Of a DNA stretch of 64,000 bases, positions 22,155 to 34,782 are shown in pieces; the stretch's first letter is position 1, and every line of letters begins with the position of its first letter. The position numbers were made by a program, and so were the translations under genes. This DNA comes from Corylus avellana (Eukaryota > Streptophyta > Magnoliopsida > Fagales > Betulaceae): NCBI RefSeq assembly GCF_901000735.1, contig NC_081545.1, positions 13,175,132-13,239,131 on the forward strand, written 5' to 3'. Below the pieces are notes generated by a model. It saw only the letters and a program-made list of their open reading frames with translations, had not been told where the DNA came from and ran no database searches.

Positions 22155-22480
22155 ATAATGACAAGAAAACAACCACAAGCACAATAATAATGACAGTAAC
22201 CATAAAAGGAGAGGGAAGCGATCATGTGAAAATTTCTAAATTGACTTTGCAAATTCTATGCCATGCATATATTCAATCATAAGATGCTGAAGATCTCTTT
22301 TCCTATGAAATTTAAGAGGATATAAAGCTGATTCCTCAACAAAAAATGGAAATAAAGCTGAGAAAACCTATTTTCTTACGCCGGAAAATGCAGGAGCTTG
22401 TCACAATGTGCAGCAAAACCACCTAAGACCCTGGTGCGATACCTAGGAGGGAGCATATCATATCATCAGAAAAAATAAAA
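22155..22480. repeat. Paralogous intergenic block, unit B copy
   Basis: Same block as at 10020-10400 and 41797-42080, here with a 60-odd base deletion relative to the unit A copy around 22300. It precedes the second F-box copy by about 0.8 kb. Confidence 0.8.
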
Positions 22481-23285
22481 GACATGGGCATGATATTTGT
22501 AGAATTGGATGACAAATAAAAGTAATCAGAATAAAAGTAAATAAAAGTAAGGAAGAAAAAATTACATATTTGTGAAAACAAGCAACAGAATTAGAAACAC
22601 AATGGAAAGAAGCAAACAACAACACATATATGGAATACATTGGATTTAATAGGTTTTTGCAACAAATTAGACGATAACTCACAAACCACAACTGCACAAC
22701 AGTCTCACCAGCAAGTATAAACTAAAAACATATTGAATCTTTGTCTGGTGACAACAAAACATAACCTAAAAACACAAAAGCCTAAGCTTTTAGCTCATAA
22801 AAACATCATTACTTAACTGCCTGAAACAACCCTTTAGCTGAGTTTCTCATTACTCAAAAACCAAAATCAATTAAAAACACAATCTACATTCCCTACCCCG
22901 GTATTCTCAGCTACAAAATATGAGATAAATAGTAAAAAGGAACACTAAATAAATTAACATGATCATAATTCAAGAAGCTAATATCATAGACAATAATATT
23001 ATATACCAAAAATCCACAAAGATAAACCAAAACAGGGGAATTCACCTAAAACAAATCACAATCTACAAAAAACAATCAACCTATTTCTTTTTTGGAAAAA
23101 CATAACAGAGCCGAAGGCATGCCAATTCCTTAAAACAACTTAGTTTTGGAATAGAGAAACCGGAGGGATCAACCTAAAGGCCCTAATTCAGAAATCGGAA
23201 CTTTAAATATTATTCATGTTAAAATAGCATTTGTTTGATGAAATAACTTCATACACATATTAAGCACACAAATTCAATAATCGTA

Positions 23286-24457
23286 TCAAGTACCTGCTTT
23301 TCTTTGTGCGGACGAATTCCCTTGTCGCCTTGGAACTTGGTCTGCTACATTCAGTAGAACAAGGCTCTCCACATAAGTATCCAAATGGATCTCCTCTGCG
23401 AAATAAACAGGAAGATCCTCCAAATATCCCCGCCTACGAGGTCCGAAAGAAAACAACGATCCCTCCTTGTTAACTAGAACTTCACCCCTCTTTGTAAAGC
23501 CTATCACACTCTCAAATCTCCCAATGCGAACATAAAACAGCTTCGTCCAAGATTCCACCACTCCATACTCTTTCATCACCCACACGGCCTCGTTGTCGTA
23601 TTCGTTATGAGGGACAAGAGCAATCAACCCATCAAGTAGCACCAGAGTAATGTTCAAGACTTTCCGCCCTTGTAAACTCTTACGCAGACCCACTTCACCA
23701 AAAGCCTCATCCTTCATATTAAACGACACGAGCACATTGCGAAAGGCGTCCTGAAACCATGGAGTGTGTGCAGGCCAGTGGAGTGTGCCATTCACGAAAA
23801 CCGATGAGGACCACATGCTCACGCGGTAAGGAGGACCGGGGGCCGCAAGAGAGCGCCATATGCCGCTTCGAAGCGTATAAATCTCAACCAAAGGTGGAAC
23901 AGTTTTGAAACCAAAATCAGAGTGTCTGGGAGATACACAAGCCTCACCAATTTGTAATCATCGGTCATGGGCTCATACCCAAACCCAACCGAATGGTTTA
24001 ACAGACGGTGATGTCGAAAGATAGGCTTTGGAAGGGAGATGGCTTTTTGAATAGAAGGGTTCCAGAGAACACATAACCCACTTTCGATATTGAAAGTCAT
24101 ATTGGCAAGACAAAGTAGGCCGTTAGATGAACCAACTAAGAGCAACTCATACTTAGGCTTATGTGGAATAGGCAATTGTATGCGATCTGATGAGTTTGCA
24201 AAGAAATCACGCTTGTGTTCTATTTCTGGATCCGATGGATACAGCAGGAGGGTGGGAAAGGTGTAGCTAGGGCTGACGTAAAGGCAGAGTGGGTGTTGGG
24301 AGTTGGAAAGAGAGCGATTAAGGTGGGTGGTGATGAAGTGGGGGCTGGAGATTAGAGAGCACCATGCCTTTGAAACGCACCTGAATCTCATGAGCGACTT
24401 CACCGGCAGTCGTGAGAGGATGTCGGTGATAACCTCATTTGGGAGCCACTTTGACAT
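23286..24457 (-). pseudogene. F-box/FBA gene copy 2, broken by one frameshift
   Basis: Closest to the intact copy at 14845-16062. The N-terminal part starts at 24457 ([20 protein letters not shown]) and holds the F-box, GLLCLA, LWNPSIQKAISLP and GYEPMTDDYKLVRLVYL. The frame then shifts around 23915-23926, and VEIYTLRSGIWRSLAAPGPP onwards reads in another frame to a TGA at 23286. One missing base or two extra bases explain it; no other lesion is visible. The C-terminus keeps ESLVLLNVAD and ends just before a GT donor. An upstream in-frame Met at 24520 exists. It is either a young pseudogene or a sequencing error. Confidence 0.85.
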
Positions 24458-24520
24458 CTCCTGGCAATGGAAGAGAGTGGCATTCACTGTGCTCAAGAGA
24501 GGAAAGTAAAGTCTGGGCAA

Positions 24521-24930
24521 ACTGTAGCAAATATATTATTTGTTAGTATCACGAATGTAAAGACGTTAAGAATCAGTTAGGTTGTTATGTACAGCAGGAT
24601 AGTCTGTTAATATACAGTTATGAAGTTTAGTTAGTAAGTTAATCTTCTGTTTACGATTGTAATCAATCACGTGGCATATGCGTAGTATATATACAGTACG
24701 TATACAGACTACAGTAAAGATCGATACACAAGAGAATATTATTTTCTCCCCAAACACTCAGACTTCATCTTCCTCATTGCTTACTCTGTTTTCCTTTTCC
24801 ATTACTCTGTTTTTACGTTCATTAATTGCGTATTTAATTATATAAATAATATTCCATGCATTATTCCTTTGTTTATCTGGCATTGGTATAGCTAAAGCTT
24901 GTGCAATGTGTGCAGGAAGCTAGCTGATCA
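24521..24930. other. Promoter side of F-box copy 2, possibly a solo LTR
   Basis: A minus-strand AATATATT near 24530 could be the TATA box of the F-box copy. 24543-24790 has the look of a copia LTR on the plus strand (TGTTAGTATC start, many TTAGTTAG-like motifs, a GTATATATACAG box near 24687), but I could not match a target duplication, so I leave it as a possibility. Confidence 0.3.
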
Positions 24931-25303
24931 TCAACCTGCAAATCAAATTTTAACAAAATCACATGCCATTACTTAATTACGTAATTAAAACAAGCATAAA
25001 GATATATAATTGAGAAATTAATAATAGCTTTAAATAATTTAATTACGTATACGTACCTCTGCTTAGAACTTCGAAATGTATAATACTCGTATTATGAGGA
25101 CTCATACGGAGTCCGAGTACTGTACCAGATGTCAGTCCTAAGTCCCCTTCAAATACCGTTGGTTTCCACTCACCGTCGATCTGGCTAAAATAACGACAAA
25201 GTATATACATGATCTGATCGCGACCGCTTATTTCTTTCTCGTTCATAGAATAGGATGTTGGTTGGTCTAAATAGTACATGTCAATCCTTAGCCCGCCATG
25301 CAC
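24931..25303 (-). CDS. Hypothetical small protein, 83 residues, two exons
   Basis: I do not recognise this protein. An 82-codon open frame from an ATG at 25303 ends at a canonical donor (GTACGT) at 25056. A good acceptor (TTTGCAG) lies at 24936, and splicing there adds one Gly and a TGA at 24931. The peptide is acidic to neutral, with no signal peptide, membrane segment or known motif; features are YYLDQPTSYS, GEWKPTVFEGDLGL and TVLGLRMSPHN. Codon use and lack of simple sequence make it look more like real coding DNA than most open frames here. It may be the 3' part of a longer gene or a remnant. Confidence 0.35.
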
Positions 25304-25388
25304 CTCTCAACATCGCTTCTTGATTCATCGTTAAATGGCCCCCAAATAATTTATTGCCCTCTGCACGGGATCTTTATCTGCTATATAT

Positions 25389-25410
25389 GTGTGTGTGTGT
25401 GTGTGTGTGT
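25389..25410. repeat. (GT)n microsatellite
   Basis: About eleven TG units, 90 bases upstream of the start of the small hypothetical gene. Confidence 0.9.
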
Positions 25411-27736
25411 TTTGATCGGTTGTGATCGGTTGGGGAAGACAAGAAATGGTGGATTGTGTTGAGGAGTCCTACAAATTGCTATATTTATATATAAAAATAT
25501 GGAGTGCCTTATATATAAATACCTACCAATTATATGCATGAGCATGTTTTAGATTCTATCATTAATTTTTGCCATCTTATATTAATTTTCTTCATGCTCA
25601 GAATTTCTTTTGCATGTCACGCGGGCCGGATAGAAAAAATAAATAAATAAATAATGAAAAAAAGAAGAGAAAATATCTTAGTTGTTCCAAAAGCAATAAA
25701 TATAAAGTAATTGTAAAAGACTGAAATTTTATTAATAAAATATGTTACACATCATTCTGTTGTCAATCTGAGATGATCTTCACAAATTTAATTGTTGATT
25801 TGCAAAATAACTTTACAGAGACATACAACATACGAACAGTAAAATGATTTGTAGCATTTTTCTTTATTAATACTCCAAAACTGAATTTGCAAAATATTAT
25901 AAATCTACCTTTATATAGGCTAAGTTTATTTGCAAAATATTATAAATCGACCTTTATATAGGCTAAGTTTGTCTTCTTTCAATTCAACTCCTCCGTTCTC
26001 ATTTGCAAAATACAAGTAGTAGTTGGCCGAGCGATGACGACAAAATTCTCCTTGCTAAAATTCTCCAACTTCCACTCTACATAATTTATTGCGTTAATAT
26101 TTCATTTTAAGCTTAAGACTATTATTGATGGACAATATTTCAAAACTCATTACAAAATACAAGAATTAGTCTAAACAAATTGTGATAACGCTTATTTTAA
26201 TTAAAAAGAAAATGTGCACATTTAAGCTATTATCACACCTTCCAACCATTTTATTGTTAGTCACTAGCAATTTAAGAAACTCAAAAAAATAAATAAAATA
26301 AATAAATAAATGAAAACTTAAGAAAATAAAAACAGTATTTAAAACAAAGGGTTAAGTACCTTTGACCTCTTGTGGTTTAACAACTTTATTTTTTTTCTCC
26401 TCGGTTTTATTTTGTATCACAGATGGTACCTCAATAGACAATAATGGCAAAAAATGGAGATGGTACTTCCATATAAATTCTGTCCAAAATTTGACGAAAA
26501 ACCACATCAGCAACATTAAAAAATTGACATGTGTCCATATACTAATTAAAAATAAAAAAATGAAAATTTTAAAATTAAAAATATTAAAAAATAGAACAAG
26601 AAAAAAAGGGGGAGTGGGGGGGAAGGGGTGGCTCGAGCTACCCCTTTGGACAGCCACCCCCATCTTGCCCTTAGGGATGGCCAGCGACACCCATGGGGGC
26701 AAAAAAGAAAGAAAAGCAGGACACAATTTACCATTAAATCAAAGTCTGGATTAAGTGCCCCGGGCAGATTAGCTGCTATGGTTCCAAAATCATTCTTGTC
26801 GAATTTAAAACCTGATGTAACCCTCGGTAGGGTGAGTTTTAGGCTTGTGGCTTTGAGGACTTGGGTGTTGGAGAGACAACAGAAAAATGAAGGACTTCGG
26901 GTGCTGGTCTTTTTGAAAGCGTTAGTACTGTAGGTGGTAGAGATAAACAGAATGCAAAGGGAAAGTATAAGGGATAAAGTAAAATTTATGCAATGATTTA
27001 ATTTGCTTCCAAAAACGTGAAGTTTGTTGCCTCTCCACTTAGGGTGCTAGAGAGGCAACAAAAATGGTGGACTTCGGGTGCTGGTCTTTTTGAAAGCGTT
27101 AGTACTGTAGGTGGTAGAGATAAGCGGCGTGCATAGGGAAAGTATAAAGCGTAGTAGATAGTTTCCTTTAGATTTTATCCTAATCGTCCCATTATTCTCG
27201 AAGGAGAATTTGGGAATGCCTGTAATATGCTATGACATCTAATAACACCCACAACCTGTCAATAGGCAAAGAATTCGACGTCACACTCGGCCATGGATGT
27301 GTTCCATCAATGGGCAACACTGACTAATTCAGGTACATTGGTATGACCATTTTTATTACAATACTTATAGCTCTTTCTTACTCACTGAACAAACAATTCT
27401 TCTTGCTAACTTAAACATCATTGATGCCTCCCAGCAACACCCCTCACAATTACTTATTTTGTTAGGTGTGTGTTGCTCAAGATTGACCGTGCAATGAACA
27501 GCAAGATTCATCTACAGTTTTAACAAAAGAAAGAAACCTTTTAGCAGTTTCAAAAGAAGTTGAGTTATAGTTGAATGTTAGATGGAGTTTAGTGCTTGTG
27601 CATTTTCGCAATTTGGGAAGCTTTTACAGTGTACAACTTATTGCTTTCTCCAGGCTCCAGTAAGCATTTTGTCTCCTTATATAAAAGGGTGGGTGTGGGT
27701 GAAAACAAAATACTATTGAGTGCTTGTTGGAATTGA
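25411..27736. other. Non-coding DNA with an internal direct duplication
   Basis: No gene supported. A G/C-rich patch at about 26600-26700 with self-complementary GGGTGGCTCGAGCTACCCC lies inside a repeat-like stretch (26350-26760). About 26862-26980 and 27042-27160 are direct copies of one another (shared GACTTCGGGTGCTGGTC and GCGTTAGTACTGTAGGTGG). A 110-codon plus frame through 26628-26933 is split between unlike compositions and is not treated as a gene. Confidence 0.5.
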
Positions 27737-28916
27737 TTAGTGTACATTCAATAAAGCAAGGCTCTCCACATAAGTTTCCAAACGAAACAACCCTATTTCG
27801 CCACAAATGAGAAGATCCAAGGTTCGTTGGCTACTAGGTTCGTAAGAAAACATCTGTCCATACTTGGTCAGTAGAACTTCACCATTCTTTGTAAAGCCTA
27901 TCACCCTCACAAATCCATCCCTAGTTTCAATATGAAACAGCTTGGTCCAAGATTCTTGTACGCCAGACTTTTTCATCACCCACAAGTCCTTGTGAAGCTC
28001 TGTCGGGCTAGCGAAAGGGAGAACCGCAAGCAACCAATCAAACAACTCAACAAAGAATCCCAAATTATCCACCTTTTCCAAACTCTTAGGCATAGCCATT
28101 TCACCAAATACCTCATCCTCCATATTGAACGTCAAGATCACATCGTGGCAAATCGCATGCTGGTGCGGTGGAGTGAATCTGAACCGGGGAATGACCCGTT
28201 CAAGAAAACCAGCAAGAACCAATTCGATATGTACCGAGTATTGATGAATTAGGGGGGACCAAGGGCCTTAACAGAGTGCCATGCGCCTGATCAAAGTGTA
28301 TAAATCTCCACATGGGCGGAGTGTCGTCCCTGTTACTTAGGGAATACACAAGCCTCACCAATTTGTAATCATCGTTCTTGGAGTCATACCCAAGGCCAAG
28401 ATGGTGGACAAGCCGAAGCGAGTAAGGTTTTAACTCAATACTAGGCTCCAGAACGGATATGGCTTTTGGGATACAAGGGTTCCAGAAAATAAAGCTAGTG
28501 TGGCATTCCAGAAAACCGCAGGCTAAACAAACAAGGCCGCCGCATGAATTAACTAAGCGGAGCTTGGTGCTCGGGCGTGGGGAATACAATTCTATGAAAC
28601 TTGATGGGTACAGAAAGAAACCCCCATTCTCTTCTATTCCATCCTCTTCCTCCCGAGATTGATTTTGAGGAAATGGGTCATCCAGAGAATGGAGGGTGAA
28701 GCCCTCTTTCCGGAGTTGATCATCGAAACGGTGGAAAATAAGGTAGGGTTGGTATTGGGGATCGGAAAGAAATCAATTGAGGTGGTTGGCGATGAGGAAG
28801 GGGCTGGAGATTAGAGACGGCCATGTCTTGGAAACGCACCTGAATTTGATGACCGACTTCACCGGCAATCTTGAGAGAATTTCGATGATCACCTTGTCTG
28901 GGAGATACTCCGACAT
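27737..28916 (-). pseudogene. F-box/FBA gene copy 3, multiply broken
   Basis: Nearest to the copy at 45447-46661. It starts at 28916 ([20 protein letters not shown]) with an intact F-box. Then come a TGA where copy 4 has Leu (after IANHLN, near 28774), a frameshift near 28312 just before the VEIYTL motif, at least two further stops between about 28245 and 28300, another frame change near 28200, and a premature stop directly after LALLNV at 27737. The recognisable FBA motifs (SCGGLVCLACGF, FWNPCIPKAISV, LGLGYDSKNDDYKLVRLVY, FGEMAMPKSLE) remain. It cannot make a normal protein. A MULE begins 35 bases upstream of its start codon and would have cut off its promoter. Confidence 0.92.
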
Positions 28917-28951
28917 GTCGTTCGTGCGTTGAAGCAGTGGCTCGCATTGGG

Positions 28952-29375
28952 TGATGAGAATTGCTACACTTACAAACATTCTCACAAACACAATTGTACA
29001 AGCTGATGTGGCTCAGCCACGTTGGCTTGTTTTAATTAAATAAAAACTATAGAAACGGGGACCAACTGACCTACTGACGAGCTTCATTTCCTGTGGAAGC
29101 AAGTTTTATCAAAATGTTAACATTGATTTGACGTGAAAGTTGTGTAGGAAGAAGCCATTTTTAGAAGAAAAAAAAAAAAAAAAAAACCTGCAGACCATTT
29201 CAAGCTCCATCTTCAAGCTCCACGAAGCTCCATTTTTAGACGCTCTACTTGAAGAGCTCCATATCAAAAAACGAGTACAACGCAAAAAGTGATTTTTAGA
29301 AAAAAAAAAAAAGAAGCTTGGAACAAAGGCTTTTTGAACCATCTCTCTTTGAGAAAAAACATAAATTCCCTCATT
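28952..29375. repeat. Left terminal inverted repeat of the MULE
   Basis: Pairs with 34140-34782 in inverse orientation. It starts 35 bases upstream of the start codon of F-box copy 3, at the point where that copy stops resembling the upstream region of copy 4. Confidence 0.88.
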
Positions 29376-31451
29376 CAAACAAAACCAGATTTGTCTCTTT
29401 TCTCTATTTTTCCCTTGACTTCGTCTGATTTTTTTTTTTTTTTTTTTTCTTGACTTCCATTGGTGCTACCAATGCAGGCTGCAATTCAAGCTTGCTGAGG
29501 GAGGAAGTTTTTGCCCTTCTTGTGATCAAGGCTTTAATCAAGAAATTTGAGGGCTTGCCCAAGAAATTCAAGCGGGGTGGAGCTGTTTAAGGAGGCCGTT
29601 TTAAGTTTTTGTTGTATACTAAACAAAAAATTAGAGTTTTTGTTGTATAATTAAAAATGTCACCAATGAAATGTTGTTTTTGTTTGGCTTTTTCCTCATG
29701 TATCTTTCAATTTGCTTCTTTGTGATATGTAAGTCTGCCAACTTCAAGTTGCTTTTTCTATGTTTGATTCATCAATGTATACAACTCTCTATTTCAATAG
29801 ACAAACTTCAGCAGTGGAAAGAATACAAGTAGAAGACTATCTTGTTTAATTTGTTATACCTCCATGGCTAAACACATGATATGGTTATGGTTATCCATGC
29901 TCTAATTTTAGTGAGAAAAGTGGTGAGCATCTTGGTTGTACATGGCCTTTGGAGCTATTTCTTTGGTTAAATCCATTAAGCTGTGGAGGTGACCCTACAC
30001 AAAGCTCCTTAAAGGGACTAGGCAAACTTAAGGCATTTGAGACAATAACATGATTGTAATGCCGAAAGATGTTAAGAAAAATGCAACCATGTTTGAGACA
30101 AAAACATGGTTTCTACAAAAAAGAGTATTATCAAATAAACCTTTTTGTATAGCTATTCTTGTAGAATCCATACAAATTATAAAATACAGTTCATTTTCAT
30201 AAATTCATTCTCTTGCAATTCAACAAATACAAGGTGAGCAAAATCATGTCTAGCAGCTGACTCAAGAGTATTGGGTACTAATCAACTACTAAAACGCATG
30301 TCAACTAACAAAATTTGAAATGACCATTTTGACTGCAACCTCTCCAGTATCAACAAAAAGACCATTGCAAAGCCAGCACCAATGTCACTGAAGTGGCCCT
30401 TTTTACTGCAAAACCAATATCATTCAGATTCAATAAAAAGTTAAATGAACCTTGATCAATTCTAAAAGTGAAATGAAAATATAAAGAAGAGCTGAAATGG
30501 ACTTACTAGCACGTCAGAGCAGTCAACCACAGCTTATTTAGCATCTTTTCAAAAAACCATCAACCACATATCTGGAAATTGCTCAAGGCGATAACCATAA
30601 ACCCCAAAAAACCATCAACCCCACAAAAAGTAACCTACTCCAGAGTGATAAACTAAATTAGCACAGTCCAAAATATGAAACCTGAAAGTATTACATAACA
30701 TCCATTAAGAAACTATTACATAAAAGTCATTTCAAAAACAATTAAATATGGTAGTGAAAGCAATGTGCCTTTTTAATGGTAAGAAACCCCATAAACAGTC
30801 TTTTGAAGATAATACAAACTCATATGATTAATTTAGCTATTTGTAAAATGAATTTATAGGGCAGAATATTGACCTCATGGTTGTCATTGTCTCATCTATA
30901 GAGGAATCGAAAATGCTACATTATCCCTTTGCTCATTTCATCTCTCAGTCTAGCAAACATATTAATAAATAAATAAAAGCTTGTATTTCATGAGAGAAAT
31001 GAGGCAAGATGGCTGAGAAACATAAATTATACCTGAGTAACTATACTTTATTGAGTTCCACTTATACAATCATGTTGTGAAGCAGCTACAGAAGGCAAGA
31101 TGGATTCATTTAAATTCACTTCAACTTCTTTTGTTGCTTGGGAAGTCTTTCAAAAAGATATGACAAAAACAAGCAATAAGATATAAAAATAAAATAATGA
31201 GAAACAAGTAATAAGATATACCTATAAAATAAAGAGAAACAAGCAACTTGCTTTTGTCCTTTCTTCCGTTGTCCATTCTTTAATCCTAACTTTTTTTTTT
31301 TTCCTTTTATTGTATCTTCTTTAATTTTAACTTTCTAACAACCTTTTCTCCAACAGACTGCCTTCGTGTTGACCGTAGCCTCCCTTTACTTTTTGCAACT
31401 AAAGGACTCCGCAACTTATTACATTTTTTAGACCTCCCATCAATTGCTTCA

Positions 31452-33615
31452 TTACAAAATAGAATATGCACCTGGAAGGTGATGAGAAGGTGGAGTACTT
31501 AGACTGCTTTCACCCCTTGACCCATTGTAAAACAATTCCCCTTTTAACTTTAGTACACAAGTTTTCACCGTCATATAAATTTCATTATCTTTTGATTCGA
31601 TCAATGCTACTTCAGAAAAATCATTGCACAAACCTTCATATTTTTGTGCTTCAGGGTTGCCGCTCAAGTCGTCATAACTACTTTTAACGATGGTATATTT
31701 TTGTTTCAAGACCTTCTTCCATTGTTTAAGAATATATTTGGATGGCAACTCTTTCACACCTTTTATCAAGGTTAGAACAATAAGGGCATGTCTACACATT
31801 ATTCCTCTCAATTCAAACAATCTACAAGTGCATTTCACCTCACATTCCTTGTCATTAAAGTAAACACAATACCTTACTTGTTTTGTGAAGTCATCATTAA
31901 CTCTTATACAATCATCAACTTCATATGTAGAAATCGCACCTTCGCATTTCAGTGGGAATGGCAAACACATCATGAATACCCTAAACTCTTTTTGAACTTC
32001 TTTGAAATTTTCATTGGTGAAAATACCTTGAAGTTGATGCTCAATAGAATGGAGAGTAATAAGTGGAATCATTTTATTAAACAAACCAAAATAAGCTAGA
32101 CGCTTGTTCTCAACCATTATCATTAAAGCATTATCATAATCTCCAACAAATTTCTTTAACGGGGTACTTGGCCCTACATAACCATCAAAAAAAGGCATTC
32201 ATACTCTCACTTCGCTGTGTAGTAGACATTCCGGCCCAAAATGTATCTTTCACATATGCTGGTATCCATTGATACTGTTCACCATATAACTGACAAAACC
32301 ATGCATTTTCTTTAAGATTGTAACTCTCAACTACTTGTTGCCATCTTTTTTCAAATTCATCATAATTCAAAGAGTCGTATACACAATTTAATAGAGCACC
32401 CTTAAAGTTTTCATATTGAGAGTGTGATCCAAGTTTGTGTGGAAACTTGCTCATGATATGCCATAAACAAAATCTATGTTTTGCTCTTGGAAACACTCTT
32501 GCAATTGCAGCTTGCATAGCTCTATCTTGATCAGTTATAATTGCATTAGGAGCTCTTCTTGACATGCATTTCAACCATGCTTCGAACAACCACACAAAAG
32601 TATCGATATTCTCATTTGATAGTAATCCACACCCAAAAAGTACGGATTGGCCATAATGATTCACTCTAACAAAAGATGCAAAAGGCATCTTGTATTTATT
32701 AGTCAAGTATGTAGTGTCAAATGTTATGATATCTTCAAAAGACTCATATGCTGCTCTACTTTGTGCATTTGCCCAAAACACGTTTCTCAAACGGCTTTCT
32801 TCATCGAGGTCTATGACATAGAAGAAGCTGTCATTTTCTTGCATTCTCATGAAATAGTTCCGCAATGCTTCAGCATCTCCTTCTCCAAGCAACTTATTCC
32901 TTACTTTATTAATGTAATTTCGACAATCTTTCTCTCCAAATGGAAGATTCTCATATCCACTAGCTTTAACAACAAGATCTTTGTAGTTTTTACTTGGACG
33001 GACTCCAGCTTTATCCATTACTTTAAGTCGTCTTTTCACACGAGCATTTAAAATTTAATTGCATGTAAAATATCTTGCCTAGGATGGGCTTACAACATGA
33101 GTGTCTTCAAGCACGACGGTAGACAATGTAAACCTTCCATTGGTAGTTAACTTTGCATTGATCTTCGCCTTGCACCCCATTTTCTCCATTGGTTTTGGCC
33201 TAACAATATTAGATGATTTGCTTCTTGACTTGCCCTCACGGACACATGCAATTGTGAAATATCTTAACTTTCCATCATCTCCAATTTTAGAGGTTCTTCT
33301 TGTCACTCCAAAACCAACTGGCTTGGCATACTGCTTATAATATGCTATAACCTCTTCTTCAGAATCAAACATCATATCAACTCTCGGTTCTCCAACCATT
33401 TGATTTCCATGAATAATTTCCTCTAGCCCATCACTGTTCTCATTATCATTGTCCTCGTTATCACTGTCCTCACTATCATCCACATCTAAATTATTAAAAA
33501 AAAAGTTAAGAGGACATAATTAACATAGTTTAACAAGTAGAAATTATGTGTTTAACTAACCAATTGGAGAGCCAAGAGGAGGTCCAAGAGCTTCATCATT
33601 GCCCACTATGACCAT
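31452..33615 (-). pseudogene. FAR1-related MULE transposase, decayed
   Basis: Order on the minus strand: exon 1 from ATG 33615 to donor 33561; exon 2 from 33485. An acidic N-terminus is followed by the FAR1 DNA-binding domain (33400-33085, with AYYKQYAKPVGFGV and CKAKINAK). Next comes the MULE DDE domain: first Asp in ITFDTTYLTN, second in NAIITDQDRAM, a CLWHI motif, and a Glu-containing RSESMN. A SWIM zinc finger (VKCTCRLFELRGIMCRH) lies near 31820. Lesions: TAG at 33079-33081, TAA at 33055-33057, and a frameshift at an A7 run (32187-32193; six would restore the NAFFDG reading). The C-terminal part then runs to 31452. The same family includes host FAR1-related factors, but the surrounding inverted repeats show that this copy is a transposon gene. 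Confidence 0.9.
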
Positions 33616-34139
33616 TGCCCTTAGTCTCAATTTCACAAATTATAAGAGACCTTGATTGGATGGAGATAAGTTCACACTTCAACTTTTGTGCTAAAAAATC
33701 CCCTCTGCAAAGGGAAACAAAAATCAAAGAATGTGATTTAAAAAAAAAAAAAAAAAAACTTTTTTCTATGGCTAGGAATGTATCATTGAGAAAAATTACC
33801 AAAATATGTTTACATAAAAAGTACCTCAATTAACTTAGAATTTAGAAAAGAGTGGCATGGAGCACCATGAGCCAAACTCTTCAAATTGTGACAAAATACT
33901 AGATAATGACCTAGGCAAAAGGATTAGGCAGGTGCTTTCTTTAGATAAGAAATGACGTCTACACGTTCCTATGCCTTCTTCAATCCACAAAAAACCAACT
34001 TTGTTCCAGAAATGTCTTGCACATACCAAATTTTATTAGCAGTCAATTAGTTTAAAGTATTCACTTTTCAATTATATATATACACAAGAGACATGAGCAC
34101 TATACCTAAGAAAAGAAATACAGCGTGATTCTATATGGG

Positions 34140-34782
34140 AGGTTATGTTTTTTTCTCAAAGAGAGATGGTTCAAAAATCCTCTGTTCCAAGCGCTTTTTT
34201 TTTTTTTTTTTTCTAAACAGCCTCTGCTCCAAGACTACTTGACCTTTTCAAGACCGTGTGAACAATGATTTTGCGCAGAAGCTCAAGACTTCAGCAAAAA
34301 CTCAACTTTTAAAGCCCATATAGAAGGTCCAGAAGGAGCTCACAAAATGTTTCTTTGGGTAAGAAAGGAAACTCACTTGATGCTTATCCAAACATTGTTG
34401 GGTTAGAAAGCTTTCTGCTTTTTTTTTTTTTTCTTCTGAAAATCGCTTTCTGTGTCGTACTCGTTTTTTGAGATGGAGCTCTTCAAGTAGAGCGTCTTAA
34501 AATGGACCTTCGTCGAGCTTGAAGATGGAGCTTGAAATGGTCTGCAGGTTTTTTTTTTTTTTTTTTCTTATAAAAATGGCCTCTTCCTACATAGCTTTCA
34601 CGTTAAATCAATTTTAGCATTCTGACAAAGCTTGCTTCCATAAGAAATGAAGCTCGTCAGTAGGTCTGTAGGTCCCTGTTTCTATAGTTTTTATTTAATT
34701 AAAACAAGCCAACGTCGCTGAGCCACATTAGCTTGCACAATTGTGTTTGTGAAAATGTTTGTAAGTGTAGCAATTCTCATCA
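34140..34782. repeat. Right terminal inverted repeat of the MULE
   Basis: Reverse complement of the left arm, with an internal extra stretch of about 200 bases and longer T-runs. Confidence 0.88.

Larger units (their letters stand above)
28952..34782 (-). mobile_element. Mutator-like element (FAR1/Jittery type) with long terminal inverted repeats
   Basis: 28952 to about 29375 matches the reverse complement of about 34140-34782. The outer bases are TGATGAGAATTGCTACAC on the left and its complement on the right. The arms share the CTCAGCCACG/CGCTGAGCCAC segment, the TGCAGACCATTTCAAGCTCC segment and, inside, GAACCATCTCTCTTTGAG. The right arm carries about 200 extra bases (34220-34430). The interior holds a decayed FAR1-type transposase on the minus strand and otherwise 2 kb of AT-rich DNA (29.4-31.4 kb) without genes. 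Long inverted repeats around a MULE transposase identify the class. No clean 9-bp target duplication is visible at the ends. Total length 5.8 kb. Confidence 0.88.

Noticed and set aside
24543..24790. Solo copia LTR upstream of F-box copy 2
   Set aside because: Plausible by composition, but no TG...CA ends with matching target duplication could be found, so it is listed only as a possibility.
31452..33615. Annotation as a functional host FAR1-related transcription factor
   Set aside because: Two in-frame stops, a frameshift and flanking long inverted repeats argue for a dead transposase.
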